54,444 nt of DNA, from assembly GCA_905233465.1 (NCBI GenBank), contig CAJOEI010000020.1, positions 1-54,444 on the forward strand, given 5' to 3'. Source of the stretch: an uncultured Bacteroidaceae bacterium (GTDB lineage Bacteria > Bacteroidota > Bacteroidia > Bacteroidales > Bacteroidaceae). Shown here piece by piece: positions 40,284 through 48,515 of this stretch (position 1 is the stretch's first letter; every line of letters starts with the position of its first letter). Both the position numbers and the translations under genes were made by a program. A model generated the notes under the pieces. That model was given only the letters and a program-made list of their open reading frames with translations, was not told where the DNA came from and did no database searches.

Positions 40284-40644
40284 ATATCAGCGCCACTGAC
40301 CATCAATTACCACATCACGGCATACGCCACGAAGGATGGCTACGCGGACTCCGAGGTTAGCGTGGCCACGTTATGCTGGTTGGGCTACGAGCCTAGTCAG
40401 GAGGGCATCACCATCGACCCAAGCTCGCAGAACGGCCTCGACGTGGTGCTGACCACACTTGAGTTCCCCCGCAGCGGCGGCACAAAGAACATTCAGATTC
40501 TGTCCGACGCTCTATGGCAAGCCACATCGGATGCCAGCTGGTGCACGCTTGGAACATCATCCGGTTGGGCTCCGTCTGCAATAAAGGTCACAGTGGCGGC
40601 AAACGACACAGGTGCCGACCGTCAAGCTATTGTGACCATAAACG
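40284..40644 (+). pseudogene. Fragment of a secreted protein with a BACON-like domain
   Basis: The frame from 40284 reads APLTINYHITAYATKDGYAD, like a chitobiase/beta-hexosaminidase C-terminal type repeat. It continues into a BACON-like domain (GGTKNIQILSDALWQATSDA, SWCTLGTSSGW, IKVTVAANDTGADRQAIVTI). There is no start codon or signal peptide. The segment is joined abruptly to an unrelated helix-turn-helix fragment. Confidence 0.6.
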
Positions 40645-40801
40645 CGGTAGACTCCAGCAAGAAGTCTATCGGCAAATGTCGGAGACTTTGTCGGTGAGCC
40701 AACGTACAATAGAACGTGACCTTTCTGCTTTGCAAAAGCTTGGCGTTTTGAAACGTGAAGGCAAGGATAATGGTGGAGTGTGGGTGGTACAAAATATTTA
40801 A
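40645..40801 (+). pseudogene. Fragment with a winged-helix domain
   Basis: SKKSIGK in one frame continues as MSETLSVSQRTIERDLSALQ and KLGVLKREGKDNGGVWVV in the next, with one base missing in an A-run near 40676. This resembles the C-terminal winged helix of AlbA/RecG-like putative regulators. The N-terminal domain is absent. Confidence 0.5.
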
Positions 40802-40802
40802 T

Positions 40803-41000
40803 TATCCCCAAAGCGGTACCGATGTAACGGCATGGCTAAACGCAGATGGTGAACTCACTACCATCACCACCTCCATCTCCACCGGCTCTGTCGCCATAGT
40901 GCAACTCGGAAGCAAGAGCGTGAAGGTGAGAATGAGATTAGGTGACAAGATAATAGCCTCCAGCTTGCAATGTGCAGGCCGGAGGCTTTATCGAAAATGA
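40803..41000 (+). pseudogene. Unidentified coding fragment
   Basis: Frame with YPQSGTDVTAWLNADGELTT and GSVAIVQLGSKSVKVRMR, protein-like but unassigned, with no start of its own. It runs into an inverted repeat GCCTCC..GGAGGC (40958-40985) that may be an old terminator. Confidence 0.3.
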
Positions 41001-41040
41001 AAAAGGGAATATTGTAAAGAAAAAGGTTGTGCGGGGACAT

Positions 41041-41107
41041 CTCCTCCCCCTTGGGGGAAAGGCTACGGGTAGGCGAGCTTTGCTCGGGAATGGTCGGGAG
41101 GGGGCTT
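41041..41107. repeat. Split GC-rich element carrying palindrome CGAGC-TTT-GCTCG
   Basis: CTCCCCCTTGGGGG (left half) and TCGGGAGGGGGCTT (right half) flank about 35 bp. That interval contains the triloop palindrome CGAGC-TTT-GCTCG (41074-41086). The two repeat families of the window are therefore physically combined here. Confidence 0.7.
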
Positions 41108-41110
41108 GAG

Positions 41111-42073
41111 TTATCCTTCCGGTTTGAGCTTTGCTGTGAGCTTCTCAATCATGTCACGTGTCATCGTAGCCAAGCCAAACTTGGGCTGCCAGCCCCATTC
41201 CTCGCGTGCGGCGCTGTCATCGAGGCTGTCGGGCCATGAGGATGCTATAGCCTGCTTGAGCGGGTCGACATCGTAGGTCATCTCGAAGGTGGGAATGCGT
41301 TTCTGTATGGCGCGGCAGATGTTCTCCGGTGCGAAGCTCATGGCGGTGACGTTGAAGGCATTGCGGTGCTTCAGGCGTGCTGGGTCGGCCTCCATGAGTT
41401 CCATAGCAGCTCGCAGGCCGTCGGGCATATACATCATGTCCATGCGGGTGCCTTCGGCGATGGGGCACACAAACTTCTCGCCACGCACAGCAGCATAGTA
41501 GATGTCAACGGCATAGTCAGTCGTGCCGCCTCCGGGAGGGGTGACATAGCTGATGAGGCCAGGGAAGCGCACGGCGCGCGTGTCGACGCCATACTTATGG
41601 AAGTAGTAGTCCGAAAGCAGCTCGGTGGTGACCTTTGACACACCGTAGATGGTCAGCGGTCGCTGCACGGTGTCCTGAGGAGTGAGCTCGTGGGGTGTGG
41701 AGGGGCCGAAGCTGCCGATGCTGGATGGCGTGAACACGGCACAGCCGTTCTCACGTGCCACCTCGAGGACGTTCCACAGTCCGTCAATGCCTATCTTCCA
41801 TGCCAACTTGGGTTTCTGCTCGGCCACGACGCTGAGCAGCGCTGCAAGGTTGTAGATGGCATCTATCTTGTGTTCCTTGACGATGTCGGACAGCTGCTGG
41901 GCGTCGGTGACGTCGGCAATGGCCGATGGCCCTGCGTCGCGCAGTTCGCCTGTGGGTGGTGCGCTGGGGATGTATCCGGCCACAACATGTGCGTTGCCGT
42001 AGTTCTCACGTAAAGCGGCGGTTAGCTCGGAGCCTATCTGCCCCGTTGAGCCGATGACGAGGATATTCTTCAT
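41111..42073 (-). CDS. L-threonine 3-dehydrogenase, epimerase-type (SDR family)
   Basis: A 320-residue extended short-chain dehydrogenase: NAD motif GSTGQIGSEL at 8-17, Asp in ADVTDAQQL, and active-site Ser-Thr/Tyr-Lys with YGVSKVTTELL. Blocks GIDGLWNVLEVARENG, FTPSSIGSFGP, RFPGLISYVTPPGGGTTDYAVDIYYAA and GTRMDMMYMPDGLRAAMELM match the NAD-dependent threonine dehydrogenase branch of this superfamily. It would oxidise L-threonine to 2-amino-3-ketobutyrate. The divergent neighbour is kbl, which uses exactly this product, so the pair forms the threonine-to-glycine pathway. UDP-sugar epimerase is an alternative by fold only. A -7 box (TATATTTG, 42155-42162) lies upstream. Confidence 0.9.
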   Translation of the reverse strand: MKNILVIGSTGQIGSELTAALRENYGNAHVVAGYIPSAPPTGELRDAGPSAIADVTDAQQLSDIVKEHKIDAIYNLAALLSVVAEQKPKLAWKIGIDGLWNVLEVARENGCAVFTPSSIGSFGPSTPHELTPQDTVQRPLTIYGVSKVTTELLSDYYFHKYGVDTRAVRFPGLISYVTPPGGGTTDYAVDIYYAAVRGEKFVCPIAEGTRMDMMYMPDGLRAAMELMEADPARLKHRNAFNVTAMSFAPENICRAIQKRIPTFEMTYDVDPLKQAIASSWPDSLDDSAAREEWGWQPKFGLATMTRDMIEKLTAKLKPEG

Positions 42074-42086
42074 TGGTTAGTTTGTC

Positions 42087-42131
42087 ACGGCCTGCGGCCG
42101 TTGTTTAAGTTTATGTTTAAGGTTTAAAGTA
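42087..42131. repeat. Triloop palindrome ACGGCC-TGC-GGCCGT with GTTTAAG heptamers
   Basis: The palindrome at 42087-42101 is followed by TTTAAGT, TTATGTT, TAAGGTT, TAAAGT. It lies in the leader of the threonine dehydrogenase gene. Confidence 0.8.
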
Positions 42132-42154
42132 GTTAGTTACGTTGATTCGCGCCA

Positions 42155-42162
42155 CAAATATA
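42155..42162 (-). promoter_or_regulatory. -7 box of the threonine dehydrogenase gene
   Basis: TATATTTG on the minus strand, 82 bp before the ATG. The region further upstream (42171-42210) is heptameric repeat, so a normal -33 site is not visible. Confidence 0.5.
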
Positions 42163-42170
42163 GGGTTTTT

Positions 42171-42210
42171 AAGTTGAAAGTTGAAAGTTGTAAGTTGAAA
42201 GTTTAAAGTT
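42171..42210. repeat. GAAAGTT-class heptamers
   Basis: AAGTTGA, AAGTTGA, AAGTTGT, AAGTTGA, AAGTTTA, AAGTTTT in 7-bp steps between the two divergent promoters. Confidence 0.85.
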
Positions 42211-42268
42211 TTAGTGTCTTTTAACGATATTTTTGCTATTTCTGCTGCCTATGTACCAGAATAATGCT

Positions 42269-42276
42269 TAACTTTG
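42269..42276 (+). promoter_or_regulatory. -7 box of the kbl promoter
   Basis: TAACTTTG matches the -7 consensus, 62 bp before the kbl ATG. The predicted leader is almost entirely heptameric repeat. Confidence 0.55.
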
Positions 42277-42296
42277 CGCATGAAAACCGCTTTATA

Positions 42297-42336
42297 CATT
42301 CAACTTTAAACCATAAACCTTAAACTTTCAACTAAA
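42297..42336. repeat. TTTAAAC/AACTTTC heptamers in the kbl leader
   Basis: ATTCAAC, TTTAAAC, CATAAAC, CTTAAAC, TTTCAAC run to 3 bp before the kbl start codon. Confidence 0.85.
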
Positions 42337-42338
42337 AA

Positions 42339-43526
42339 ATGTACGGAAAGATGCAACAACATCTTCAGCAAACGCTGAAGGAAATCCGTGAGGCCGGCCT
42401 CTACAAGGAGGAGCGTCTCATCGAAAGCCCGCAGGCAGCTGCCATCAGTGTGGCTGGTAAGGAAGTGCTCAACTTCTGCGCAAACAACTATCTCGGTCTG
42501 AGCAACCATCCGCGTCTCATCGAGGCTTCCAAGAAGATGATGGACCGTCGCGGATATGGAATGTCCAGCGTGCGCTTCATCTGCGGCACACAGGACGTGC
42601 ACAAAGAGCTCGAAGCTGCCATCAGCCGCTTCTTCAAGACCGAGGACACAATCCTCTATGCTGCATGCTTCGATGCCAACGGCGGCGTATTTGAGCCGCT
42701 GCTGACCGAGGAGGATGCTATCATCAGCGATGCCCTCAACCATGCCTCTATCATAGACGGTGTACGCCTCTGTAAAGCAAAGCGTTATCGCTACGCCAAT
42801 GCTGATATGGAAGACCTGGAGCGCCAGCTGCAGGCAGCACAGGAACAGCGCTTCCGCATCATCGTCACCGACGGTGTGTTCTCGATGGATGGCAACGTGG
42901 CTCCGATGGACAAGATCTGTGACCTGGCAGAGAAATACGATGCGCTGGTGATGGTCGACGAGAGCCACTCGGCCGGTGTGGTGGGTCCGCGCGGTCGCGG
43001 TGTGAGCGAGTTCTTCCAGACCTATGGCCGTGTTGACATTTATACTGGAACATTGGGCAAAGCCTTTGGCGGCGCTATGGGTGGCTTCACCACGGGTCGC
43101 AAGGAGATTATCGACCTGCTGCGCCAGCGCTCGCGTCCGTATCTGTTCTCCAACTCTCTGGCTCCCGGCATCGTCGGTGCTGCGCTGGAAGTGTTCCGTA
43201 TGCTCGACGAGAGCGACGAACTGCACGACCGCCTCGTGGAGAACGTAACATACTTCCGCGACCGCATGATGGCCAGCGGCTTTGACATCAAGCCCACACA
43301 GAGCGCCATCTGTGCCGTGATGCTATACGACGCTCCGCTGAGCCAGCGCTTTGCTGCACGCTTGCAGGACGAGGGCATCTATGTTACCGGCTTCTACTAT
43401 CCCGTGGTGCCGAAGGGTCAGGCTCGCATCCGCGTGCAGATCAGTGCAGGCCACAATCGCGCACAGTTAGACAAGTGCATAGCTGCATTTGAGAAGGTGG
43501 GCCGCGAACTGGGTGTGCTCAAGTAA
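42339..43526 (+). CDS. kbl: Glycine C-acetyltransferase (2-amino-3-ketobutyrate CoA ligase)
   Basis: A 395-residue PLP enzyme of the alpha-oxoamine synthase family: 2-amino-3-ketobutyrate + CoA to glycine + acetyl-CoA, cytoplasmic. The start [13 protein letters not shown] is typical. Conserved blocks are [35 protein letters not shown], the PLP-Asp region [18 protein letters not shown], and the PLP lysine Lys241 in [15 protein letters not shown]. The C-terminal block is [22 protein letters not shown]. Length is normal. It is divergent from the threonine dehydrogenase gene and followed by a long structured terminator. Confidence 0.97.
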   Translation: MYGKMQQHLQQTLKEIREAGLYKEERLIESPQAAAISVAGKEVLNFCANNYLGLSNHPRLIEASKKMMDRRGYGMSSVRFICGTQDVHKELEAAISRFFKTEDTILYAACFDANGGVFEPLLTEEDAIISDALNHASIIDGVRLCKAKRYRYANADMEDLERQLQAAQEQRFRIIVTDGVFSMDGNVAPMDKICDLAEKYDALVMVDESHSAGVVGPRGRGVSEFFQTYGRVDIYTGTLGKAFGGAMGGFTTGRKEIIDLLRQRSRPYLFSNSLAPGIVGAALEVFRMLDESDELHDRLVENVTYFRDRMMASGFDIKPTQSAICAVMLYDAPLSQRFAARLQDEGIYVTGFYYPVVPKGQARIRVQISAGHNRAQLDKCIAAFEKVGRELGVLK

Positions 43527-43546
43527 TTTTTCATCTTGTTTATTAA

Positions 43547-43617
43547 TGTGGGCTTACTTCGTGTATATCCGTTTGCAAATGGGTTGCGGACACACATGAG
43601 GTAAGCCCATATTCTTT
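43547..43617 (+). terminator. Long structured terminator after kbl
   Basis: TGGGCTTAC (43549-43557) pairs with GTAAGCCCA (43601-43609). Inside, CTTCGTGT and ACACATGAG extend the stem with G-T pairs, around an apical region near 43570-43590. It is followed by TTCTTTTT. A riboswitch fold for the downstream receptor was considered but no known motif was seen. Confidence 0.6.
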
Positions 43618-43625
43618 TTAACTCT

Positions 43626-45629
43626 ATGGTAGGTCCTTTTTCTTGTCATCGCTATATGATGTCTTTGTTGCTATTCGCCCTTAGCAGTTTGTCTGCCGCA
43701 TGGTGTGCGGACGTTGTGCCGCATAGCGAAGCTGTTGTGCCACAGGATTCGGCAGTATATATGGACGATGTGGTGGTCACCGGCACGCGCAGTGTGGCAG
43801 CTCCCTCAGCCATAGCCTCGACGGTTAGTGTCGTCAGCGGCGAGCAGCTGCATCAGGCCGAACGGATGAATATGTTGCCTGCGTTGTCGGACTACGTGCC
43901 AGGCCTCTTTGCCACAGCACGTGGCGTGATGGGCTATGGCGTCAGCGGCGGTGCTGCCGGCGGCATCACAGTGCGTGGCCTGCAGTCCGGCAGCGGACAG
44001 GTGATGGTGCTGGTGGATGGTCACCCGCAGTATCAGGGCATCTTCAGCCACGCTATTGCCGATGCATTGCTGACGATGCAGGCCCAGCGCGTGGAGGTGG
44101 TGCGCGGACCCTCGTCGCTGCTCTATGGCAGCAACGGCATGGGTGGCGTGGTGAATATTATCACTCGCGGCGCGCAGACCGACGGTTGCCGCACGGAGTT
44201 GGGCCTCGGCTATGGGTCGTACAACAGTTTTCAGGCCGAAGCGTCCAACAGCGCGCGTGCAGGTGGCTTCAGCAGCGATGTCCAGCTGCTGTATCAGCGC
44301 TCGGACAACCATCGTCAGGACATGGGATTCTACCAGTATGGCGGCCGCGTGCGACTTGGCTATGACTTCAGCCAGCACTGGAGCCTTGGCGGGCAGTTCA
44401 CTATGTCGCACTTCGCGGCTTCTAATCCCGGCACAGAGATGGCACCGCTGTTAGAGGCACGTCAGTGGATCAACCGCGGCAACGCCGACATCACCCTGCA
44501 GAACAACTACGACCGCGTAAGCGGAGCGCTGAGCATATACCACAACTTCGGGCGGCACAAGATCAATGATGGCCACGATGCCAGAGATGCAGCGCGCGAC
44601 TATCTGTTCCGTTCGCTTGATGCACTCTCAGGCATCAGCGCACACCAGACGATGCATCCCTGGAGCGGTTCGTGGTTCACCGTGGGGCTGGACTATCAGC
44701 GTATTGCAGGCGAGTGCTGGAACGCCGATCGCGTAACCGACGAGCGCCTCAACCGCCGTATGGAGCAGAACATGCACTATCCACTCGACACCGTGCTGCA
44801 TGAGGTGGCTGTGTATGCCGACGTGCGTCAGCGTGTGGCATCGTGGTTGATGTTGCAGGCTGGCATACGCTATGACCATCATTCGGCTGCCGGCAGCGAA
44901 TGGGTGCCGCAGGGCGGCATCATCATCAGCCCGATGAAGTCGGCTGAACTGAAACTCACAGCAGGTAAGGGCTTTCGCGTGCCATCGCTGCGTGAGATGT
45001 ATCTCTATGGTGCAGCTAATCCTGACCTCGAACCCGAACGGCTGTGGAACTACGAGCTGGCGTGGCAACATCGTCTGCTTGGCGGCCGCATCACCTATGG
45101 GGCCAACGTCTTCTACCTGCGGGCCTCCGACCTCATTGCTTACACAATGAATCAAGGAAAGATGATGAACTACAACACTGGCAGCACCACCCACTGCGGC
45201 GCAGAGCTGGAATGCACATATAATATAAATAAGGTGTGGCAGCTGCACACCAACCACAGCCTGCTGCACACCGAAGAAATCGTATTGGCAGCGCCGTCAT
45301 ACAAAGGTTTTCTCGGCGCAACGATGCATCTCAAGCACTGGGAGGCATCACTCGGGCTACAGCAGCTGTGCGGAGTAACCACATCTATTCGTGAAGTGGC
45401 ACAGCTGGCAACAGCTTCTGACTCTGGCAACAGCAGCCAGAAGGATGAGGCCATCAAGGAAAATGTCACTCTGCTGGGTGCAACGTTGGCCTATCGTCCT
45501 GTGCCGGCCGTCAAGGTGTGGGTGCGTGGCGACAACTTGCTGGCTCAGCGCTATCAGCTCGTGGACGGCTATCCAATGCCGCGCGCCACAGTGATGGCGG
45601 GAGTAAATGTGGAGATAGGAAATAGATAA
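43626..45629 (+). CDS. TonB-dependent outer-membrane receptor
   Basis: A 667-residue outer-membrane active transporter. A signal peptide occupies about 1-28 (MMSLLLFALSSLSAAWCA); the start could be 43626 or 43656. The TonB-box-like segment VYMDDVVVTGTRS (44-56) is followed by the plug domain (about 60-155; GGITVRGLQSGSGQVMVLVDG, RVEVVRGPSSLLYGSNGMGGVVNIITRG). The C-terminal barrel contains KGFRVPSLREMYLYGAANPDLEPERLWNYELAW, the standard signature, and ends in VNVEIGNR. There is no SusD partner, no carboxypeptidase-like N-terminal domain and no nearby ABC transporter. It resembles cobalamin, siderophore or haem receptors more than glycan SusC proteins; ligand unknown. Confidence 0.9.
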   Translation: MVGPFSCHRYMMSLLLFALSSLSAAWCADVVPHSEAVVPQDSAVYMDDVVVTGTRSVAAPSAIASTVSVVSGEQLHQAERMNMLPALSDYVPGLFATARGVMGYGVSGGAAGGITVRGLQSGSGQVMVLVDGHPQYQGIFSHAIADALLTMQAQRVEVVRGPSSLLYGSNGMGGVVNIITRGAQTDGCRTELGLGYGSYNSFQAEASNSARAGGFSSDVQLLYQRSDNHRQDMGFYQYGGRVRLGYDFSQHWSLGGQFTMSHFAASNPGTEMAPLLEARQWINRGNADITLQNNYDRVSGALSIYHNFGRHKINDGHDARDAARDYLFRSLDALSGISAHQTMHPWSGSWFTVGLDYQRIAGECWNADRVTDERLNRRMEQNMHYPLDTVLHEVAVYADVRQRVASWLMLQAGIRYDHHSAAGSEWVPQGGIIISPMKSAELKLTAGKGFRVPSLREMYLYGAANPDLEPERLWNYELAWQHRLLGGRITYGANVFYLRASDLIAYTMNQGKMMNYNTGSTTHCGAELECTYNINKVWQLHTNHSLLHTEEIVLAAPSYKGFLGATMHLKHWEASLGLQQLCGVTTSIREVAQLATASDSGNSSQKDEAIKENVTLLGATLAYRPVPAVKVWVRGDNLLAQRYQLVDGYPMPRATVMAGVNVEIGNR

Positions 45630-45643
45630 ATTATCTTACATGA

Positions 45644-45767
45644 ACCACAGATTACACAGATTACACGGATTTAATTTTTTTCCGACTTGGTAAATCTGTG
45701 AAATACATATTATAATTACACAGATTAGAAGCTGGAAAGAATCTGTATAATCTGCGCAATCTGTGGT
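45644..45767. repeat. 124-bp MITE-like element with ACCACAGATT terminal inverted repeats
   Basis: The left end (ACCACAGATTACACAGATTA and 8 more bases) and the complement of the right end (ACCACAGATTGCGCAGATTA and 8 more) agree at 24 of 28 positions. The ends are built of ACACAGATT-type 9-10 bp units. No coding content. It ends 15 bp before the fRMsr start codon. Confidence 0.7.
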
Positions 45768-45782
45768 GCTTAAATTACACCT

Positions 45783-46277
45783 ATGGAATCATCATTCGTT
45801 TTACCATTGGGACTGAACAAGGCTGAAGCCTATGCACGTTTCCTGAACGACTACACTGCTTTCATCACAGGCGAGACCGATATCGTTGCTGCTCTGGCCA
45901 ACACCAGTGCTGCGTTGCATGAGGCCTTCGGTTTCTTCTGGGTAGGCTTCTATATCGTGGCTTCTGATGAATGGCTGTCGCTGGGGCCGTTTCAGGGTAG
46001 CGTGGCCTGCACCCGCATCCGTCGCGGACGTGGTGTGTGTGGCACGGCGTGGGCTAAAGGACGCACGTTGGTGGTGCCCGATGTTGATGCTTTCCCTGGA
46101 CACATAGCGTGCAGCAGCGCATCGCGCAGCGAGATAGTGGTGCCGCTGCGCGATGCTCGCGGAGAGATACATGGTGTGCTGGATATTGACAGCGACCGCC
46201 TTGCGGCCTTCGATGATGACGACCAGCGCGGTCTTGAGGCAGTGGTCGAAGTGCTGTGCAGCACGTTGTGGCAGTAG
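45783..46277 (+). CDS. msrC: Free methionine-(R)-sulfoxide reductase (GAF domain)
   Basis: A 164-residue GAF-fold protein that reduces free L-methionine-(R)-sulfoxide using thioredoxin; cytoplasmic oxidative-stress repair. The family signature is visible: GFYIVASDEWLSLGPFQGSVACTRI, RGRGVCGTAWAKGRTLVVPDVDAFPGHIACSSASRSEIVVPL and VLDIDSDRLAAFDDDD. The three Cys at 76, 86 and 110 have the spacing 10 and 24 known for the E. coli enzyme (84, 94, 118), with Cys110 the expected catalytic residue. Length is normal. Its immediate upstream DNA is a MITE-like repeat, so no native promoter was recognised. Confidence 0.94.
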   Translation: MESSFVLPLGLNKAEAYARFLNDYTAFITGETDIVAALANTSAALHEAFGFFWVGFYIVASDEWLSLGPFQGSVACTRIRRGRGVCGTAWAKGRTLVVPDVDAFPGHIACSSASRSEIVVPLRDARGEIHGVLDIDSDRLAAFDDDDQRGLEAVVEVLCSTLWQ

Positions 46278-46300
46278 GCCGTGGCCGTTGATGTGATGAA

Positions 46301-48484
46301 TCAACGAATCAGCTCAAATACAGGTATATAGGCCTTGGTGACTGGTGTGGTGACATATTGTCCACCATCGTAGACGACACAGGTGCGACGTTCTTTCCAC
46401 CTGCCATTGGTCTTTGGCAGATAGGTCTGCCATGTGGTGACACCAGCTTCGGTGACGGGGCTGATGAGCAGGCAGGGGCCGAACATGTATTCATATTTCT
46501 GCTGCAGAGCCACAGGGTCGTGGGCAAAGTCGAAGACCAGTGGCCGCATTAGCGTGTAACCTTCTGTGGCTACACGGCGCGCGCAGTCCTCGAGATACGG
46601 ACGCAGACTCTCGCGTTCGCGCAGGCAACGTGCAATGATGGCTTGGGCTTCGGGGCCGTAGTTCCAGGGTTCGGTGTTGCTCATGTAGCCGTGTACTCGC
46701 ATCAGTGGTAGGTATACAGACAGCTCTATCCATCTCAGCATGCGCTCGATGTAGTCGTCATTGGTATATTGGTCTGCAGGACGGAAGAAACCTCCTGCGT
46801 CGTATGTCCACCAGGGTATGCCTGCTGCCTGCACGCCCAAGCCGGCTGTGATTTGGCGGCGCAGTGTCTCCCAGTCGTTGCCCACGTCGCCACTCCACAA
46901 TGCCACGCCGTAGCGCTGGATTCCGGGGAAGCCACATCGCGTGAGGATGAATGGGGATTGGCCATCGTCAGCTTTGAGGCCCTCGAATACAGTCTTGCAG
47001 ACCATAAGTGGGTAGACATTGCGCACTTGTTCGCCTGCCCAACGACCGCGGTTCACGCGCCGGCCTGCCAGGTCGTCGTTCTCCGGTTCTGTGGCATCCT
47101 GCCACCAGGCATCAATGCCCAACGGCACCAAGCGCTGGCTGAAATTCAGCCAGTATGCTGCCGCGGCATCGGGATTGAAGAAGTCTATCCAGTCTGTGCC
47201 GGGGATGTAGTAGTCGCTCGCCAGCATCTGGCGACCCACTTCCGAACTCTTGTCAATCTTCGACCACACGCTCACCATCAGGCGCACATCCATCGCATGG
47301 AGCGAATCGGTGAGAGCCTTGGGGTCGGGGTAGAAGCGTTCGTCAAACTGCATGGCGTTCCAGCCGTAGCGGCCCCAGTACTGCCAGTCCTGGACTATCG
47401 TGCTTAGTGGCATCTTTTCTTCGCGGAAACGCTTGGCGGTCTGCAGTATCTCGTCGGAAGAATGGAATCGTTCGCGGCAATGTATGTATCCCAGTGCCCA
47501 CGACGGCATGAGCGGGCATTCGCCTGTCAGGTGGCGATATGTGGCAATGACTTCGTCAGGCGAACCGACAAACACCGTGTAGTCAACGCTTGATGCAACT
47601 GGTGAGCTGAAAACAGTCTCGTCTTTCACCTTGTGGTAGTAGAGCACAGGAGCGTCGTCGCGAGTCAGTTCGGCTCTCACCTTGTGCCGGCCGGCATCCA
47701 AGTGCATGATGTGTGATGTCGTTGGTGGAAGCCACAGGTTCTGCATGTCGATGACAGTCTGTCCGTCGATGGACAGGTTGTGGCGTCGTGCCATCTTCTG
47801 TCCGACGTCAAGCAGCAACGAGTAGTCGCCATCTTCTGCAATATCAATATCAGCCTCGAAGAAGTTGTGCTCACGCACCTCGCGCTTGCCGCCTTCGGTG
47901 GAAGTCACATTCACCTCCTCGCGCAGGCCTGTGACATCGCTCTTCGTCAGCCGCACGTATTGGTCCGAAGGGTTGAAATCCGTTAGTCCATAGTTGTTCC
48001 ACAGCAGGCCGTAGCCCTTGCTGGACAGCAGCATCGGCAGGCTGATCTGGGTGTTCACCTGTGTCAGCCGACGCGAGAGGCCGCGCACGTTGCTGTATCC
48101 GTCCTGAAACTGTCCGAGTCCAAAGAGGCATTCGTCTGCTGGCGAGGCAAAGGCCAGTGTGGCTTGGCCGTCGTGCAGATAGTGGCGTGTGGCCACGAAC
48201 ACCGTTTGCCCATGCTCGTCCCTGATGCTCACCGTTTGTCGTTTCTTATCCACATTGATGCGGAGCGCGGATGGTGCTGCCTTGTCGCCGCAGACATATA
48301 GCCAGTCGGGTAGGGTGTCGGCTGCTTCACCTTCGGTATAACGGATGCGCACGGCGTTGCGAGCCACGGTTTTCACGGTCAATGTGCCTGATGCGAATGA
48401 TGTTCTGATGGTCTTGGCCTCGACAGGCATGAGCATTGATGCCAATGTCAGGGCTATGAGCAAAAAGATTCTTCTATTGTTCAT
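46301..48484 (-). CDS. Secreted GH31 glycosidase with PA14-like insert (probable alpha-xylosidase)
   Basis: A 727-residue GH31 enzyme. ATG 48484 gives signal peptide MNNRRIFLLIALTLASMLMP with VEA before cleavage; an upstream in-frame ATG lacks it. The N-terminal beta-sandwich (about 25-195) is followed by a PA14-like module (about 205-300; ADIDIAEDGDYSLLLDVGQK, LSIDGQTVIDMQNLW). The catalytic barrel runs from about 320: nucleophile Asp463 in WWQDATEPEND and acid/base Asp533 in LWSGDVGNDW. Blocks VQDWQYWGRYGW and GIPWWTYDAGGFF are present. The PA14 insertion is typical of xyloglucan alpha-xylosidases of GH31, hence the prediction. It overlaps no neighbour; the TIGR02757 gene ends 31 bp upstream on the same strand. 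Confidence 0.92.
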   Translation of the reverse strand: MNNRRIFLLIALTLASMLMPVEAKTIRTSFASGTLTVKTVARNAVRIRYTEGEAADTLPDWLYVCGDKAAPSALRINVDKKRQTVSIRDEHGQTVFVATRHYLHDGQATLAFASPADECLFGLGQFQDGYSNVRGLSRRLTQVNTQISLPMLLSSKGYGLLWNNYGLTDFNPSDQYVRLTKSDVTGLREEVNVTSTEGGKREVREHNFFEADIDIAEDGDYSLLLDVGQKMARRHNLSIDGQTVIDMQNLWLPPTTSHIMHLDAGRHKVRAELTRDDAPVLYYHKVKDETVFSSPVASSVDYTVFVGSPDEVIATYRHLTGECPLMPSWALGYIHCRERFHSSDEILQTAKRFREEKMPLSTIVQDWQYWGRYGWNAMQFDERFYPDPKALTDSLHAMDVRLMVSVWSKIDKSSEVGRQMLASDYYIPGTDWIDFFNPDAAAAYWLNFSQRLVPLGIDAWWQDATEPENDDLAGRRVNRGRWAGEQVRNVYPLMVCKTVFEGLKADDGQSPFILTRCGFPGIQRYGVALWSGDVGNDWETLRRQITAGLGVQAAGIPWWTYDAGGFFRPADQYTNDDYIERMLRWIELSVYLPLMRVHGYMSNTEPWNYGPEAQAIIARCLRERESLRPYLEDCARRVATEGYTLMRPLVFDFAHDPVALQQKYEYMFGPCLLISPVTEAGVTTWQTYLPKTNGRWKERRTCVVYDGGQYVTTPVTKAYIPVFELIR

Positions 48485-48515
48485 GTATGTAGTCGCTTGT
48501 CTGTAATATGTCTTT

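Noticed and set aside
41111..42073. UDP-glucose 4-epimerase
   Set aside because: The fold is shared, but adjacency to kbl and the specific sequence blocks favour threonine dehydrogenase.
43527..43625. Cobalamin riboswitch before the TonB receptor
   Set aside because: No B12-box-like or other known riboswitch core could be seen; the structure reads better as a kbl terminator.
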